DNA of 64,000 nt from Maricaulis maris_C. Its GTDB lineage: Bacteria; Pseudomonadota; Alphaproteobacteria; Caulobacterales; Maricaulaceae. Where the stretch lies: NCBI RefSeq assembly GCF_049116555.1, contig NZ_JAGDYT010000003.1:62001-126000 (forward strand), in the 5' to 3' direction. Under the pieces are notes generated by a model. The model was not told where the DNA came from. It worked only from the letters and a program-made list of their open reading frames with translations, and made no database searches. Made by a program: the position numbers and the translations under genes. Shown here piece by piece: positions 27,530-37,007 of the stretch; position 1 is the stretch's first letter, and each line of letters opens with the position of its first letter.

Positions 27530-30247
27530 ATGACAAAATCGAACAAGGATGCGGTGTTACGAGAAATCGCTAAAGACGCGCTCGAGTGCATTGAGCTCGT
27601 GGCAAGTGATGCAGAGAAGGCTCAAAGAGATCGTCGAAATGCGGGACCTAGTGCCTTCGCAAGCGTCAACACATTGAATAGCCCCGAGCAGGTTAAAAAC
27701 CTCACCGAAGCGGCGGAGGCTCAAATGGCGGCGCTCTCAACGCTGATCAAGCAACCGGTTATCGCCAGGGTTGATTTCGTTGACGAGGATGACCGCGAGT
27801 CCACAATTTTTATTTCTCGTGGCACACCACGAAGCGTCCCTGGCTTCAAAATCGCAGGTTACCTAACTCCGTTTGGACGGATCGCCACTTTAGCAGCTGG
27901 AGACGAAGACACATTCAACTTTCCGGCTGGTAGCCGCGAGCTTGCGGTCACGAGCAACGCCAAGCTTACCCCACACAAAACAGCTGGACATTGGGATTCA
28001 ATCGAGTCCGAAATCGATCTAGTCGATCTAGGTCGCTTCACTGTCCGTTCTTTTCGGGACCTGATCGAAAGTGGCGCTCGAAACAGCGCGAGTGAGCTAG
28101 AAGCGCTTTGGGACGACGATGCTGATATCAACATAGTTGACGGCATTAGGCGCGCTATCCTGACAAAAATGGGGCTTCGCGATCAGCCTATTCTCGATCG
28201 ATTTCAAGATGAAATTTTTCGATTGCCTCTTAATACGAGTTGTTTTCTATCTGGGCCGCCGGGAACTGGAAAAACGACTACTCTGATTAGGCGTCTGGCA
28301 CAAAAAACCGATCGCGATGCCCTTCTTGAATCTGGTGAAAATACCCGCCTCATCGATTCTGTTGAGGACGATACTGGGCATCTACACGCTCAAAGCTGGA
28401 TAGTATTTTCGCCGACCGAACTGCTGCGCCAGTATGTGAAGGAAGCATTTAATCGAGAAGGTTTACCAGCCAGCGATCGACATATTCGAACCTGGGGCGA
28501 ATATCGTAGTGAAATATCGCGCGACGCCCTTGGCCTACTGAGAACGAGCAGTGGTTCAGGGCCATTTATTGAGCGAAGCGCTCAAGGTTATATCGCGAAC
28601 CCCGACACAGACGATGTAGCCTGGTACCAGGACTTTTATGCATACGTCGCAACGGACGTGCGTGAAGAGCTGATCGCGGATGCCGCCTCGCTTGAGAAAA
28701 GCACGGCACACGACCTTAGCAGTTTAGGGAAAAAACTTGCGGCCTCCTTCGAGCAGTTCACTGGCAGCTTCTACCCGCATGCGGTTCGAGTAGTCGAACG
28801 TGTGCGGGCAGATATCGATTCCGCCTCACAATCCCGACAAACCGAAATCGAAGAAATACTGTCGGAGGCGAGAAACCGCTTGGTTTACGACGATCGTGAC
28901 TTCCCGAGTGCATTGCAGGCGGAAGTGTTGAGATTGTTGGAGGATAAGCAGGTTGAGGACGAGGAAGAGGATGAATTCGAAGCCGCGTTGGCAAACGACG
29001 ATGATGACGCCTCCGAGCTCCCAACGGGGCGGACTGTTTCTCGCCGCCAAGCTCTCATCCGGCTCGAAAGTGCTTTACGTACTCTGGCAAAATCTCGTGT
29101 TGCAGGTCGCAGGCCATCGAACACCTCATTGGCGGGCAAATTGCTTTTATGGCTTGGTGACGCGCGCATTCCGTCAGAGGAAGCGCTGAGAAGACTTGGC
29201 AAACTCCTCAATGAGCAATCGCGATTGCGAAAACTCGAGCGCCTTGAGCGATTGTTTCTTCGTGGCATTGCGCCCCGATATAAAAAATATCGGTCAGAGA
29301 TGGCGAAGGTTAGGCAATGGTATTCTGCTGAACCCGAGAAACGAGCGGATATACATTGGCGTGAGCTCGACCTCGTCATTCTTGCCACACTCCAAATAGG
29401 CAACGAACTGCTATCCAGCATTCGTTCAAGGCCGACGGCGGAACTTCCATCCGCTGGTGTTCTTGGAGCAATTCGGTATCTGCAACGCGCCCAAATACTC
29501 GTGGATGAGGCCACTGATTTCTCCCGAGTGCAGCTGGCCTGTATGCGTGAACTAGCGCATCCCTCCCTGCGGTCGCTTTTCTTGTGCGGCGACATAAATC
29601 AGCGCCTCACCCCTTGGGGGTTGAAGTCCAATGAAGCCCTGAGTTGGATCGACCCTGACATTGAGAGAAAGTCGATCACGGTCTCATACCGACAAAGTCA
29701 ACGACTTGTGGAGTTGGCGAAAGACATCGCCACAATAGGCGGCTCAGAGCCGTCAGATATTGTCCTGCCCGATCGGTTGGACTCGGAAGGTCTTCCCCCA
29801 GTTTGGCAAACGCGGCTCAGCACGAATGAATCTATTTCAGATTGGCTTGCTGAGCGTATTCGGGAGATAGACAGTACGCTTCAAAAAGCCACGACAATCG
29901 CGGTTCTGGTCAATGACGAAGAAGAGGTGGAGCCCCTTGCGCGTGCACTCGGCGAACGGCTCGAAGAGATTAATCTCAATGCCGTACCGTGCAAGGACGG
30001 CAAAGTCGTTGGCAACGACCGGGACGTTCGCGTTTTCAATATTCGCCACATTAAAGGGTTGGAGTTTGAGGCGGTATTCTTTGTCAACTTGGACAAAACT
30101 GTGGATCAATTTCCCGACTTGTTCGCTAAGTTCTTATATGTCGGCGCGACACGAGCAGCGACGTACCTTGGTTTGACTTTCTCCCATGATGTTCCGGTCG
30201 CACTACACGCTTTGGCGGATCATTTTGAAGAGGCATGGGGGCAGTAG
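27530..30247 (+). CDS. SF1 (UvrD-like) helicase/ATPase
   Basis: A 905-residue P-loop ATPase. Walker A is GPPGTGKTTT (from about 242), Walker B is VDEATDF (Asp659, Glu660) with Thr where UvrD proteins have Gln (DEAQD), then FLCGDINQRL, VSYRQSQRL, IRHIKGLEFEAVFF and YVGATRAATYLGLTF. A long middle insertion with acidic coiled-coil stretches (about 430-510) separates the ATPase lobes. The gene has low G+C (23 of 60 at 28201-28260), unlike the first operon, which suggests a separate origin. A Shine-Dalgarno-like AAGGACAGG stands before the ATG. It probably drives DNA loading or unwinding for the PLD protein. Confidence 0.85.
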   Translation: MTKSNKDAVLREIAKDALECIELVASDAEKAQRDRRNAGPSAFASVNTLNSPEQVKNLTEAAEAQMAALSTLIKQPVIARVDFVDEDDRESTIFISRGTPRSVPGFKIAGYLTPFGRIATLAAGDEDTFNFPAGSRELAVTSNAKLTPHKTAGHWDSIESEIDLVDLGRFTVRSFRDLIESGARNSASELEALWDDDADINIVDGIRRAILTKMGLRDQPILDRFQDEIFRLPLNTSCFLSGPPGTGKTTTLIRRLAQKTDRDALLESGENTRLIDSVEDDTGHLHAQSWIVFSPTELLRQYVKEAFNREGLPASDRHIRTWGEYRSEISRDALGLLRTSSGSGPFIERSAQGYIANPDTDDVAWYQDFYAYVATDVREELIADAASLEKSTAHDLSSLGKKLAASFEQFTGSFYPHAVRVVERVRADIDSASQSRQTEIEEILSEARNRLVYDDRDFPSALQAEVLRLLEDKQVEDEEEDEFEAALANDDDDASELPTGRTVSRRQALIRLESALRTLAKSRVAGRRPSNTSLAGKLLLWLGDARIPSEEALRRLGKLLNEQSRLRKLERLERLFLRGIAPRYKKYRSEMAKVRQWYSAEPEKRADIHWRELDLVILATLQIGNELLSSIRSRPTAELPSAGVLGAIRYLQRAQILVDEATDFSRVQLACMRELAHPSLRSLFLCGDINQRLTPWGLKSNEALSWIDPDIERKSITVSYRQSQRLVELAKDIATIGGSEPSDIVLPDRLDSEGLPPVWQTRLSTNESISDWLAERIREIDSTLQKATTIAVLVNDEEEVEPLARALGERLEEINLNAVPCKDGKVVGNDRDVRVFNIRHIKGLEFEAVFFVNLDKTVDQFPDLFAKFLYVGATRAATYLGLTFSHDVPVALHALADHFEEAWGQ

Positions 30248-30296
30248 CTATGCATAAAGGTAAATTGGCTGCGCAGGGCGCCGAAGGTTTGTTGAA

Positions 30297-31070
30297 TTGA
30301 CCCGTCACCCCCTCCACGGTCGAAGTGAATCGAACGACCTTCCGGACGGACTGGAAGCTCTCCGAACGGAGCTCAGTCTGAATGAGGTTATGACGCTGAT
30401 TGAGCGGACAGCTAGATGGGTGGATCCAGCAACGTTCAAGTATTTACCAGTCTGGTATCCTGAACACGCCCGACGAGCATTTTTCTACAAGAAAAACTGG
30501 TCGGAACCTCAGATGAATAGGAATCGGCAAACCGGACAGAGTGTTCACAAGACCGAGGGCAATGTTCATGCGAATAAAGCGCTCACGCTATCGCTCGGAT
30601 TGCGCGCAGGCGAACGACCAAATTGGTCGTGTTGCCATATCTGGGGGGTAGATGATGCCAGTTACCAATTCAGCAATGCGGTAGTACAGGACAGGCGCTA
30701 TTTTTCCTGCGTCGCCAATATGCTCCTACTCCCCACCCCGCTTAAGGCCTTCACGGACGTGATGCCGGAGGTGAAAATGATGCTGCGGGTTTGCGCTCTC
30801 CATTTCTATGATTGGGCTTGTGAACACCAAGAGGTTTCAGCCATCGCTGACCGGGTCGCAAAATGGGATGATTGGGACAGCTACCCCAAGAGTTGGCCCA
30901 CCCCTCAAAGGCAATCTTCGCCGATGGGAACAATTCCATTTTCCGATCGAATTCGAAAAGCAGCCGATCGACGCAAAGCCAACATCCGAAAAGACCTTAA
31001 ACTCGCAGGACAACACTACCCCCGCGAAGAGGTGTTAAGCGTACTCTCCTATTGGAGAATCTCTCTATGA
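30297..31070 (+). CDS. Unknown protein with Cys/His/Trp-rich core, TTG start
   Basis: A 257-residue protein of unknown function. An in-frame stop at 30261 excludes an earlier start, and the TTG at 30297 has GAAGG about ten bases upstream, so a TTG start is likely. The core segment NWSCCHIWGVDD, followed by an Asn-rich part and LLLPTPLKAFTD, resembles degenerate HNH-type domains in which an H-I-W segment precedes a conserved Asn and a Leu-Pro helix. I would not call it a nuclease on that basis. It sits 49 bases after the SF1 helicase gene and 39 before the next, within the same run. Confidence 0.7.
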   Translation: MTRHPLHGRSESNDLPDGLEALRTELSLNEVMTLIERTARWVDPATFKYLPVWYPEHARRAFFYKKNWSEPQMNRNRQTGQSVHKTEGNVHANKALTLSLGLRAGERPNWSCCHIWGVDDASYQFSNAVVQDRRYFSCVANMLLLPTPLKAFTDVMPEVKMMLRVCALHFYDWACEHQEVSAIADRVAKWDDWDSYPKSWPTPQRQSSPMGTIPFSDRIRKAADRRKANIRKDLKLAGQHYPREEVLSVLSYWRISL

Positions 31071-31109
31071 CCGGAACGCGAGTGGTCTATCTCAATCAGA
31101 GGGCCTCTC

Positions 31110-32408
31110 ATGACGCGCGAGGAACTCTACCGTCGCGTCTGGGCAGTTCCTATGAACCAGCTCGGCGCCAGCCTGGGAGTATCTGGGTCATATCTCGCTC
31201 GAATTTGCGACCAGCTAAATGTTCCGCGACCGGTCCGCGGATATTGGGCAAAGAAAGCAGTCGGGAAAGCGCCTCCACAAACGCCGCTGCCCGAAGCGCT
31301 TCCAGGCGCGCCTGTGTCTTGGTCCCCAGGCGAGCTGCCCAAGGCAGTAAGAGCAAGAACTAAATTGCAAGCGACGCCGAAGCGCGAGACTAAGAAGCGC
31401 ATACCTCGAAACGCGACGCATGGCTTGCTCGTCGGAGCGAAGGCGCATTTCGGCAAATCGCGCCGCATTGGTGACGGAGAGCATATCAAGCCCTTCAAGC
31501 GATTGCTGGTTGATATCACCACAACGGAGCGATGCCTTGACGGGTCATTGAGGCTCGCGAACGAGCTATTCAATGGTCTAACAATGGAGGGGCATCGCGT
31601 CGGTCTAGCTCCGAAAGGATCGGATCTTCAACGACGTGCAATTGGCGTAAGTGACGACGAAAAAGCCAAGGTCACTCACTCATATCGCACCAGGTGGGCT
31701 CCAGACCGACCAACGGTCGTGTTTGTCGGAACCGTCGCCGTAGGCTTGGCGATTGTTGAGACAACCGAGATGGTCGAGATGCGATACTTCAATGGCCGCT
31801 ATGTTCCAGACGCAGAGTTTCGCAGGCTCGTGCCAAAATCTCAGCGCGATGAGCGGTTTAACTGGACCAGCAATCGAGAAACGCCAACAGGTCGGCTCCG
31901 TGTCATCGCGTACTCGCCTTACCCAAGGGTGGATTGGTCTGAAACTTGGACGGAGTCCAAACCGGGTTCACTGCGACATTCTCTAGGCGACATTGCCCGC
32001 TCAATCGAAAGCGCGGCCCGCGATCTTATTCCTCGTATCGAAGAAGCGGAGCGTCAGGCCGAGCTTGAACGGATAGAGCGCGAGGCGGCATTCGAGCGGT
32101 ACAAACGGGCAGAGGACCAACGCAAGATCGAGGCATCGAGGCAAGAGAGCAAAGAAATGCTTGCATCAGTCATTGATCAATGGTCCCAGAAAATGAGTAT
32201 CGCGCGCTTTTTCTACGGAGTGGAACAGCACGCAGCCAAACTCGCGGAAGAAGAGCGCGCCGCTGTCATGCAGCGCCTAGCGCTAGCTCGCGATTTTCTG
32301 GGGTCAGCTGACCCAATGGATGCCTTTATGGATTGGAAAACTCCAGACAAAATATACTCGCCTCTATATCCGGAGAAGAACGCAGCGAGGCTCTGGAAGA
32401 GCAGGTGA
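31110..32408 (+). CDS. HTH-like N-terminal domain protein, unknown function
   Basis: A 432-residue protein. Residues 4-48 (LYRRVWAVPMNQLGASLGVS, then LARICDQLNVPRPVRGYW) read as a helix-turn-helix-like DNA-binding module that I have seen as a conserved N-terminus of otherwise uncharacterised proteins. A basic linker (about 75-115) follows, then a mixed domain, and a charged coiled coil (about 308-360, rich in E, R and Q). There is no enzyme motif. AGAGGG stands six bases before the ATG. It is last in the second co-directional run and may be a DNA-binding regulator or targeting protein for it; that role is inference. Confidence 0.75.
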   Translation: MTREELYRRVWAVPMNQLGASLGVSGSYLARICDQLNVPRPVRGYWAKKAVGKAPPQTPLPEALPGAPVSWSPGELPKAVRARTKLQATPKRETKKRIPRNATHGLLVGAKAHFGKSRRIGDGEHIKPFKRLLVDITTTERCLDGSLRLANELFNGLTMEGHRVGLAPKGSDLQRRAIGVSDDEKAKVTHSYRTRWAPDRPTVVFVGTVAVGLAIVETTEMVEMRYFNGRYVPDAEFRRLVPKSQRDERFNWTSNRETPTGRLRVIAYSPYPRVDWSETWTESKPGSLRHSLGDIARSIESAARDLIPRIEEAERQAELERIEREAAFERYKRAEDQRKIEASRQESKEMLASVIDQWSQKMSIARFFYGVEQHAAKLAEEERAAVMQRLALARDFLGSADPMDAFMDWKTPDKIYSPLYPEKNAARLWKSR

Positions 32409-32484
32409 GCGATCTCAGGAGCGCGCTCAAAGAACTTCGTTTCCTGGAAATTCTAGTGGTGCGCTTTAAGCGTAGGTCGCGTTA

Positions 32485-33090
32485 TTATGTTTCTATGTAC
32501 TTCCGCAGATGCTGGAAAAGAATGATTTCCTGCTCTTTGAGGCACACCTCAAGCTGATCTTCCTGACCTTCTTGGGGAATTCCAAAAAGCCTACGACGAA
32601 CCCCTTCGCGGAATTCGCCCTGTGCGTCAGAGTAGGATTTTGCACTCGCGATAAACTCGGCTCGGGTTTTCATGGTCGCTTTGAGCGCACCATCGACTTC
32701 ATCCCCGAAATTAACAGATGCGAACGGCATAAGGTCATTGAGTTTTTGCCACACGGATCGGTCTTCGTGCATCCGTGTGAGCATCGCTTGTGCAGTCACA
32801 AGTTGGTCCTTGCCATTTTCAAGAGGGACCTTTTCATCTTTCAGCTTCTCTTCAGCTGCTGCGAGTTCAGCCCCGGTGATTAACGGACGGCGGACCGAAG
32901 AGATGGATCTACGGCACTCATAGAAACTGGCCAGGATCTGCTCTGCGCGCTCGGATTTTCGCAGGTGGTTCTGGCGGCGTAGCCAGCCCGGATATGACTT
33001 AAGCAAGGCCCAAGCCGCGACTGCCGCCGTTATTAGTCCAGCGATCGCGCCCAGCACATCGGCTAACAAACCCCAATTGACTGCACACAT
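32485..33090 (-). CDS. Single-TM membrane protein, unknown function
   Basis: A 201-residue protein with one hydrophobic helix near the N-terminus (LLADVLGAIAGLITAAVAAW, about 7-26), then a basic segment and a long charged, helical cytoplasmic part. The ATG at 33090 has GGCAGGGG nine bases upstream and is preferred over a TTG seven codons earlier. It converges with the HTH-like gene across 76 bases. Small membrane-anchored helical proteins are common at the ends of defence islands, but nothing here shows its function. Confidence 0.7.
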   Translation of the reverse strand: MCAVNWGLLADVLGAIAGLITAAVAAWALLKSYPGWLRRQNHLRKSERAEQILASFYECRRSISSVRRPLITGAELAAAEEKLKDEKVPLENGKDQLVTAQAMLTRMHEDRSVWQKLNDLMPFASVNFGDEVDGALKATMKTRAEFIASAKSYSDAQGEFREGVRRRLFGIPQEGQEDQLEVCLKEQEIILFQHLRKYIET

Positions 33091-33650
33091 TTTCGACCCC
33101 TGCCACCTCAAGGTGAAATTCTTAAAGCATTTTCGGGATTCGAACAGCGCTGAAATTCAAGTCGAATGAACTGGCTATACCTGCGTCCCACGTCATCTGA
33201 ACCGGCGAGTTTAACTGTACCGCCCCTTCGAACCAAAATCTAAATTATCCTTGCTTCAGTAGTATTTTGCATGAGTTCCCAGGTGCACCTGCATCCTGTT
33301 CAAAATGTGCTCTGGGCGCGCGGACGCAACCTGTCCAAATTAATTCAAAACCGAGCGTTCGATCCAAAACCAAACATTATCTTCTGAGACCAGTTCGCTT
33401 GCGTCTGACACCACCGCCACTACCCTTTTCAGCAGCTGCCGCAGATGATGCCGCGAGACTCGCGCGACAGGACAGCCTGATCGCGGACCGTTCCCGATGC
33501 GCAGCGACAGCTCTCGCGTCAGATGGTGCCAATCGCGCGCGCCATCCTCATCGAGCGCCTCACGGGATTTCCGGGCGGAACTCACAAGGTATGGCTGCAA
33601 GTTTTCCCGGAGGCTCCACCTGCCGTGAAGCCTTGGGCTCGACTGCCCCG
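33091..33650. other. Gene-free stretch at island border
   Basis: About 560 bases without a convincing gene. Open frames exist on both strands (for example 33340-33684 minus and 33267-33998 plus), but their translations show no recognisable domain and the longer ones run into the CHAT gene. The left half is AT-rich, the right half GC-rich, so the island-chromosome junction may lie near 33300-33420. No tRNA, terminator or repeat was recognised. Confidence 0.5.
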
Positions 33651-36600
33651 CTAGCCATCGGACACAACCATGAAAGGCGCCCAAAGTGCCGGATGCGAAA
33701 AGTGTTCCGCCTCGTTCTCACGCAGGTGGCGCATGGCAGACTGGAGCGCGACCGCACGAGACTCGTCACGCACGACCATGTGTTCCACGAGGCGCGAAGA
33801 CAGTATGGCTGTCGCCGACGCCTCGGCTGGCCAATTGGAGACGAGAATGCTGCGCGCGCCGGCGAAGAAGAACGCCTTCACCAGTCCCGACAACGCCTCC
33901 GAACCGGAAGACCCGTCTGGTGCCGCGGTATTGCAAGCCGCCAGAATTATGAAATCTGCGTCCAGACGCAGGCCAACAATCTCGCTCGCCCGAAGTAGCC
34001 CATCATTGTTGAATGGCAGGCGGCCACCCATTGGTGGTGTCAGAACGAGCGCCGGTTCAAGCAGCTCATCTATGCCGGCTTCGGCCCCATCGATGAGCGC
34101 GTGTGTGGCAAAGGCGATGTTTTGATAATCGGTGAGAACGCCTTCTGAATTCAGGCGATGAATTCTGGATTCCTGAGCATTTTCAGCAAAATACAGATTT
34201 GAGCTGTCAGCCATCAAGGTCTCGGCCAGACGTTCGAGCAATTGCCGGGTTTGAGGCACAGCGGGCAGGTCGCGCAACGCGCCTGCCCCATTGCCAGACA
34301 AGCTAAGGAGGAGGTCGTCCTCGAAGACGGTTTCTGTCACAGCCTCGCCCTGAGCCTCAATCTGGCGGGACAGGAGCGGATCGGCAAAACCGAGCAAGGG
34401 CTGGATGCCACTGGCACCCGCGCGTCCTTCTCGTCTGAGGGCGCCCAGACTCGAGACCGCAGGAAGCCGCGCGAATGCATATGTCTCGGACAGCCAACGG
34501 GTCGCGCGATAATCGTCAAATGTCCCAGTCCAGTCGTCGGGCCGTGCTGTCGGGAGGACGTGAAGCGGCAGAAAATCAAGCGGACCGTCGCTGACAACCA
34601 GGATTTGACGTTTCCCATCGAGGTATGGCTGAAGCGGTTCGAAAATGTCGCGATAGAGCGCAAGTCCCGCATCCAGGTCGAATACCTGATGGCGGAGCGC
34701 ATCGGTACTGGACGGGACTTCTAGAGCCTCTCTCAGACGGTCAGCCCGGGAGCGGACGGTCTCGATATCCGTCGCCAATGCGTGCAGGGCCACACGCTCG
34801 CGCGTCAGCACGAATGCAATCAGACGATCGTCATCAGAAGAGAAGGAATAGGTGATCAGCGCTTCGTGGGGCTGAAGCAGTGCCTGAACGTCGCGCGCGG
34901 CCGTTGCCCGTCTCGCGATCAGAGCCGCGACTTCCGGGTCGAAATCTTCCAGTGCGGCATTGGCCTCGACGAGCTCAGCCTGGGCCAGCCGGAGGCCCGT
35001 TTCCGCGCCAGCGAGGCGTTCTGCACGCGGATTCGGCGCAGACCTCAATCCAAAGAGCAGCGCACGCGCGCTGACCATATTGGTCTCCGCCGCGCGCCGG
35101 CGGTCGAGAATCTGCTGCAGACGAGGATCTGAGATACCCAACCTCGCGGATGACGCCTCCAGGGCGTCCGCAGCCGAAGACGCAGAAAATGCCTGAGTGA
35201 TGACAAAGGCTGCTTCGGTAATGGTCGCTCGGTCCAGATCCGTGTTCTCGCGCCTGAACAGCGCGTCCCGGGCGATCGACAAACTCTGTCTGGCCTGACC
35301 GGATATCTGGTTCTCTGACCCATCCGAATTTCGGGACAATGACCGCTGGCCCAGATCGTGAGCCGTCTCGCGCAAGCTGTTCTCGATGACGCGATTGATT
35401 TTGGGGCGTGAACGGCGCGTCAGGCCGAGATCGGCCTGAACGGTCGTGAACTGGCGCAGAATGCTCAGTGTAAGAGGATGTGATGCTCCAAATCGGGCCT
35501 CGGCCCGCTCCAGGGCCAGTTCAAAGCGCTCATCAGATTCGGTCAATTGGCCTGTATAGGCGAGCAGTCCTGCTGCACTGGCGTGCGAACGCAGGAGCAA
35601 GGGGTGATCGTCCTCCAGCCGAGTTTCGTTCACCGCCTGCAGCGCGTCGGCATCCTCCAGAAGGACAGGGAATAAATCCAGCAAGGTGGGTTGCCCGGGT
35701 CCAAAGTCAGGGTGGACCTCCGGGTTTGGCGCCAGCGCCAGCGCAACCTCCATCAGACTGACAAATGCGCCAATCGTGAACAGGCTGGCATAGCCGGCCT
35801 GCGCGTAAGTCCTGCCGCAATTATCCAGATTGTTGATTGCCAGTCCCAAGGCTTCACCGTAGGCCTCTGACTGAAGATAGTGTTGGATCAGGACTTCACT
35901 GATGGGCCCGCAGCCATAGGTCAGCCTGTCGACATCAAGCTCTTGCAGCAAGGCGTCGGCTCTATCTGTCAGCCCGGCGCGAACATAGTGCTGAAGAAGC
36001 AGTGTCTCGATCGATTGCGGGCGGTCCCACGCTCGCGTTTGCAGTCGTTCGATCAATTCATCGGCTTCATCAAATTGGCCATTTCCCGCCAGCACCCAGG
36101 CGAGGCCACCTTCAGCGGTCGCCGCTTCGTCACTCTCTGATCCGAACACACGTTGGCGCCGTGTCAGCAGTTCCCGCTTCAATTCGAGAGCAGACTCAAG
36201 GTCCCCGTTTTCCACGAGCAGTTGTGAATACACGTTGAGTGCGCGGATGCTCCACTCATGGTCCACCCCAAGGATAGCGTCGGCTCTGGCCGCCTCGATT
36301 CCCATGTCTCGAATGAATTGCTGGATCGTGTAACCGCTCGTTTGGGATAGCCCCAAGGACTGGATTTGCAGGAGGTTGCGCACAGATCCGATGATATCAT
36401 CTCGCACATCTTCCTGTTGATCAGGCGGCATGCGATCGAAAGCAGCCAGCTCATCCGGTATGCGAGCCAATGCGATTTGGGTGTACAATGCATGTTGAGC
36501 GTCGAGCGCAGGGAGCAACACGCCACCTGGGCGCGCGGGGGCACCGGCCGCCTGCACCACCAAATCGACAATCGCAACGATACTGTCGGATAGTTCAGTG

Positions 36601-37007
36601 ATGTCTCGCGGGTTCGGCTCGAAAGTCGCGTCGATTTCAGCCTCGATCCGCGCCGTCAGGATCAGGCGGGCAAGCGTTTCACCGTCGTCGTCCAGTTCAG
36701 GCAGGCTGAGCGGGGTCCGGGTTTCAGCATTGCCGGACAGCATGCGCTCAACTTCAACATCATAGGCGCCGATAAAGCGCGAGCCATTGGTGATCCGGCT
36801 GATCTCTGCCGCGCTCAGACCGGAGTCGTCGCCCCGTTCGCGACCCAGAAATGCCTTGACCGCATCGGCTGTGGCGTCGTCTCTGACGGACTCGTAATCA
36901 ACGCCTTGTACTGCCCAAGCGACGGGCATGGCCGCACTCGTCACGAGCCAAGTGCAGCACAGCGCCAACAGGGACCGAAGGACCATCGGCAGCCCAACGC
37001 GCGTCAT
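33651..37007 (-). CDS. Exported TPR-CHAT (caspase-like) protease
   Basis: An 1118-residue protein with an N-terminal signal peptide (basic MTRVGLPMVLRS, then a hydrophobic core ending near AWA). The central 600 residues form helical TPR-type repeats (for example ALNVYSQLLVENGDLESALE). The C-terminal CHAT domain has the catalytic pair His969 in FATHALIDG and Cys1025 in LAACNTAAP, with GLVKAFFFAGARSILVSNWP after it. CHAT proteins are caspase-like cysteine proteases. The ATG at 37007 overlaps the stop of the upstream hydrolase gene by ATGA, so both are made together. Export makes a role in antiphage gasdermin cleavage unlikely; envelope proteolysis fits better. Substrate unknown. Confidence 0.88.
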   Translation of the reverse strand: MTRVGLPMVLRSLLALCCTWLVTSAAMPVAWAVQGVDYESVRDDATADAVKAFLGRERGDDSGLSAAEISRITNGSRFIGAYDVEVERMLSGNAETRTPLSLPELDDDGETLARLILTARIEAEIDATFEPNPRDITELSDSIVAIVDLVVQAAGAPARPGGVLLPALDAQHALYTQIALARIPDELAAFDRMPPDQQEDVRDDIIGSVRNLLQIQSLGLSQTSGYTIQQFIRDMGIEAARADAILGVDHEWSIRALNVYSQLLVENGDLESALELKRELLTRRQRVFGSESDEAATAEGGLAWVLAGNGQFDEADELIERLQTRAWDRPQSIETLLLQHYVRAGLTDRADALLQELDVDRLTYGCGPISEVLIQHYLQSEAYGEALGLAINNLDNCGRTYAQAGYASLFTIGAFVSLMEVALALAPNPEVHPDFGPGQPTLLDLFPVLLEDADALQAVNETRLEDDHPLLLRSHASAAGLLAYTGQLTESDERFELALERAEARFGASHPLTLSILRQFTTVQADLGLTRRSRPKINRVIENSLRETAHDLGQRSLSRNSDGSENQISGQARQSLSIARDALFRRENTDLDRATITEAAFVITQAFSASSAADALEASSARLGISDPRLQQILDRRRAAETNMVSARALLFGLRSAPNPRAERLAGAETGLRLAQAELVEANAALEDFDPEVAALIARRATAARDVQALLQPHEALITYSFSSDDDRLIAFVLTRERVALHALATDIETVRSRADRLREALEVPSSTDALRHQVFDLDAGLALYRDIFEPLQPYLDGKRQILVVSDGPLDFLPLHVLPTARPDDWTGTFDDYRATRWLSETYAFARLPAVSSLGALRREGRAGASGIQPLLGFADPLLSRQIEAQGEAVTETVFEDDLLLSLSGNGAGALRDLPAVPQTRQLLERLAETLMADSSNLYFAENAQESRIHRLNSEGVLTDYQNIAFATHALIDGAEAGIDELLEPALVLTPPMGGRLPFNNDGLLRASEIVGLRLDADFIILAACNTAAPDGSSGSEALSGLVKAFFFAGARSILVSNWPAEASATAILSSRLVEHMVVRDESRAVALQSAMRHLRENEAEHFSHPALWAPFMVVSDG

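Larger units (their letters stand above)
1..33090. other. Defence island (composite)
   Basis: Almost every gene here encodes a helicase, nuclease, methylase or HEPN/PLD/HNH protein, and all but the last are on the + strand. No housekeeping gene interrupts them. G+C is visibly patchy and lower than to the right: bases 28201-28260 hold 23 G+C of 60, while 45241-45300 hold 39 of 60. A broken IS3 element lies inside. The left border is outside the window. The right border is placed between the convergent membrane protein and the CHAT gene, because function and composition change there. No integrase, tRNA or att repeat was seen, so the mode of entry is unknown. Confidence 0.8.

Noticed and set aside
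1..30247. Dpd (7-deazaguanine) system
   Set aside because: Helicases and a PLD protein recall Dpd, but no DpdA-type transglycosylase or preQ0 gene is visible in the window.
32538..32553. Inverted repeat TTGAGG-CACA-CCTCAA
   Set aside because: Lies inside the minus-strand membrane-protein gene and has no T-tract, so not called as a terminator.
33267..33998. 243-aa + strand frame in the island border
   Set aside because: Enters the CHAT gene antisense and shows no recognisable family; Ser/Arg/Pro-rich composition.
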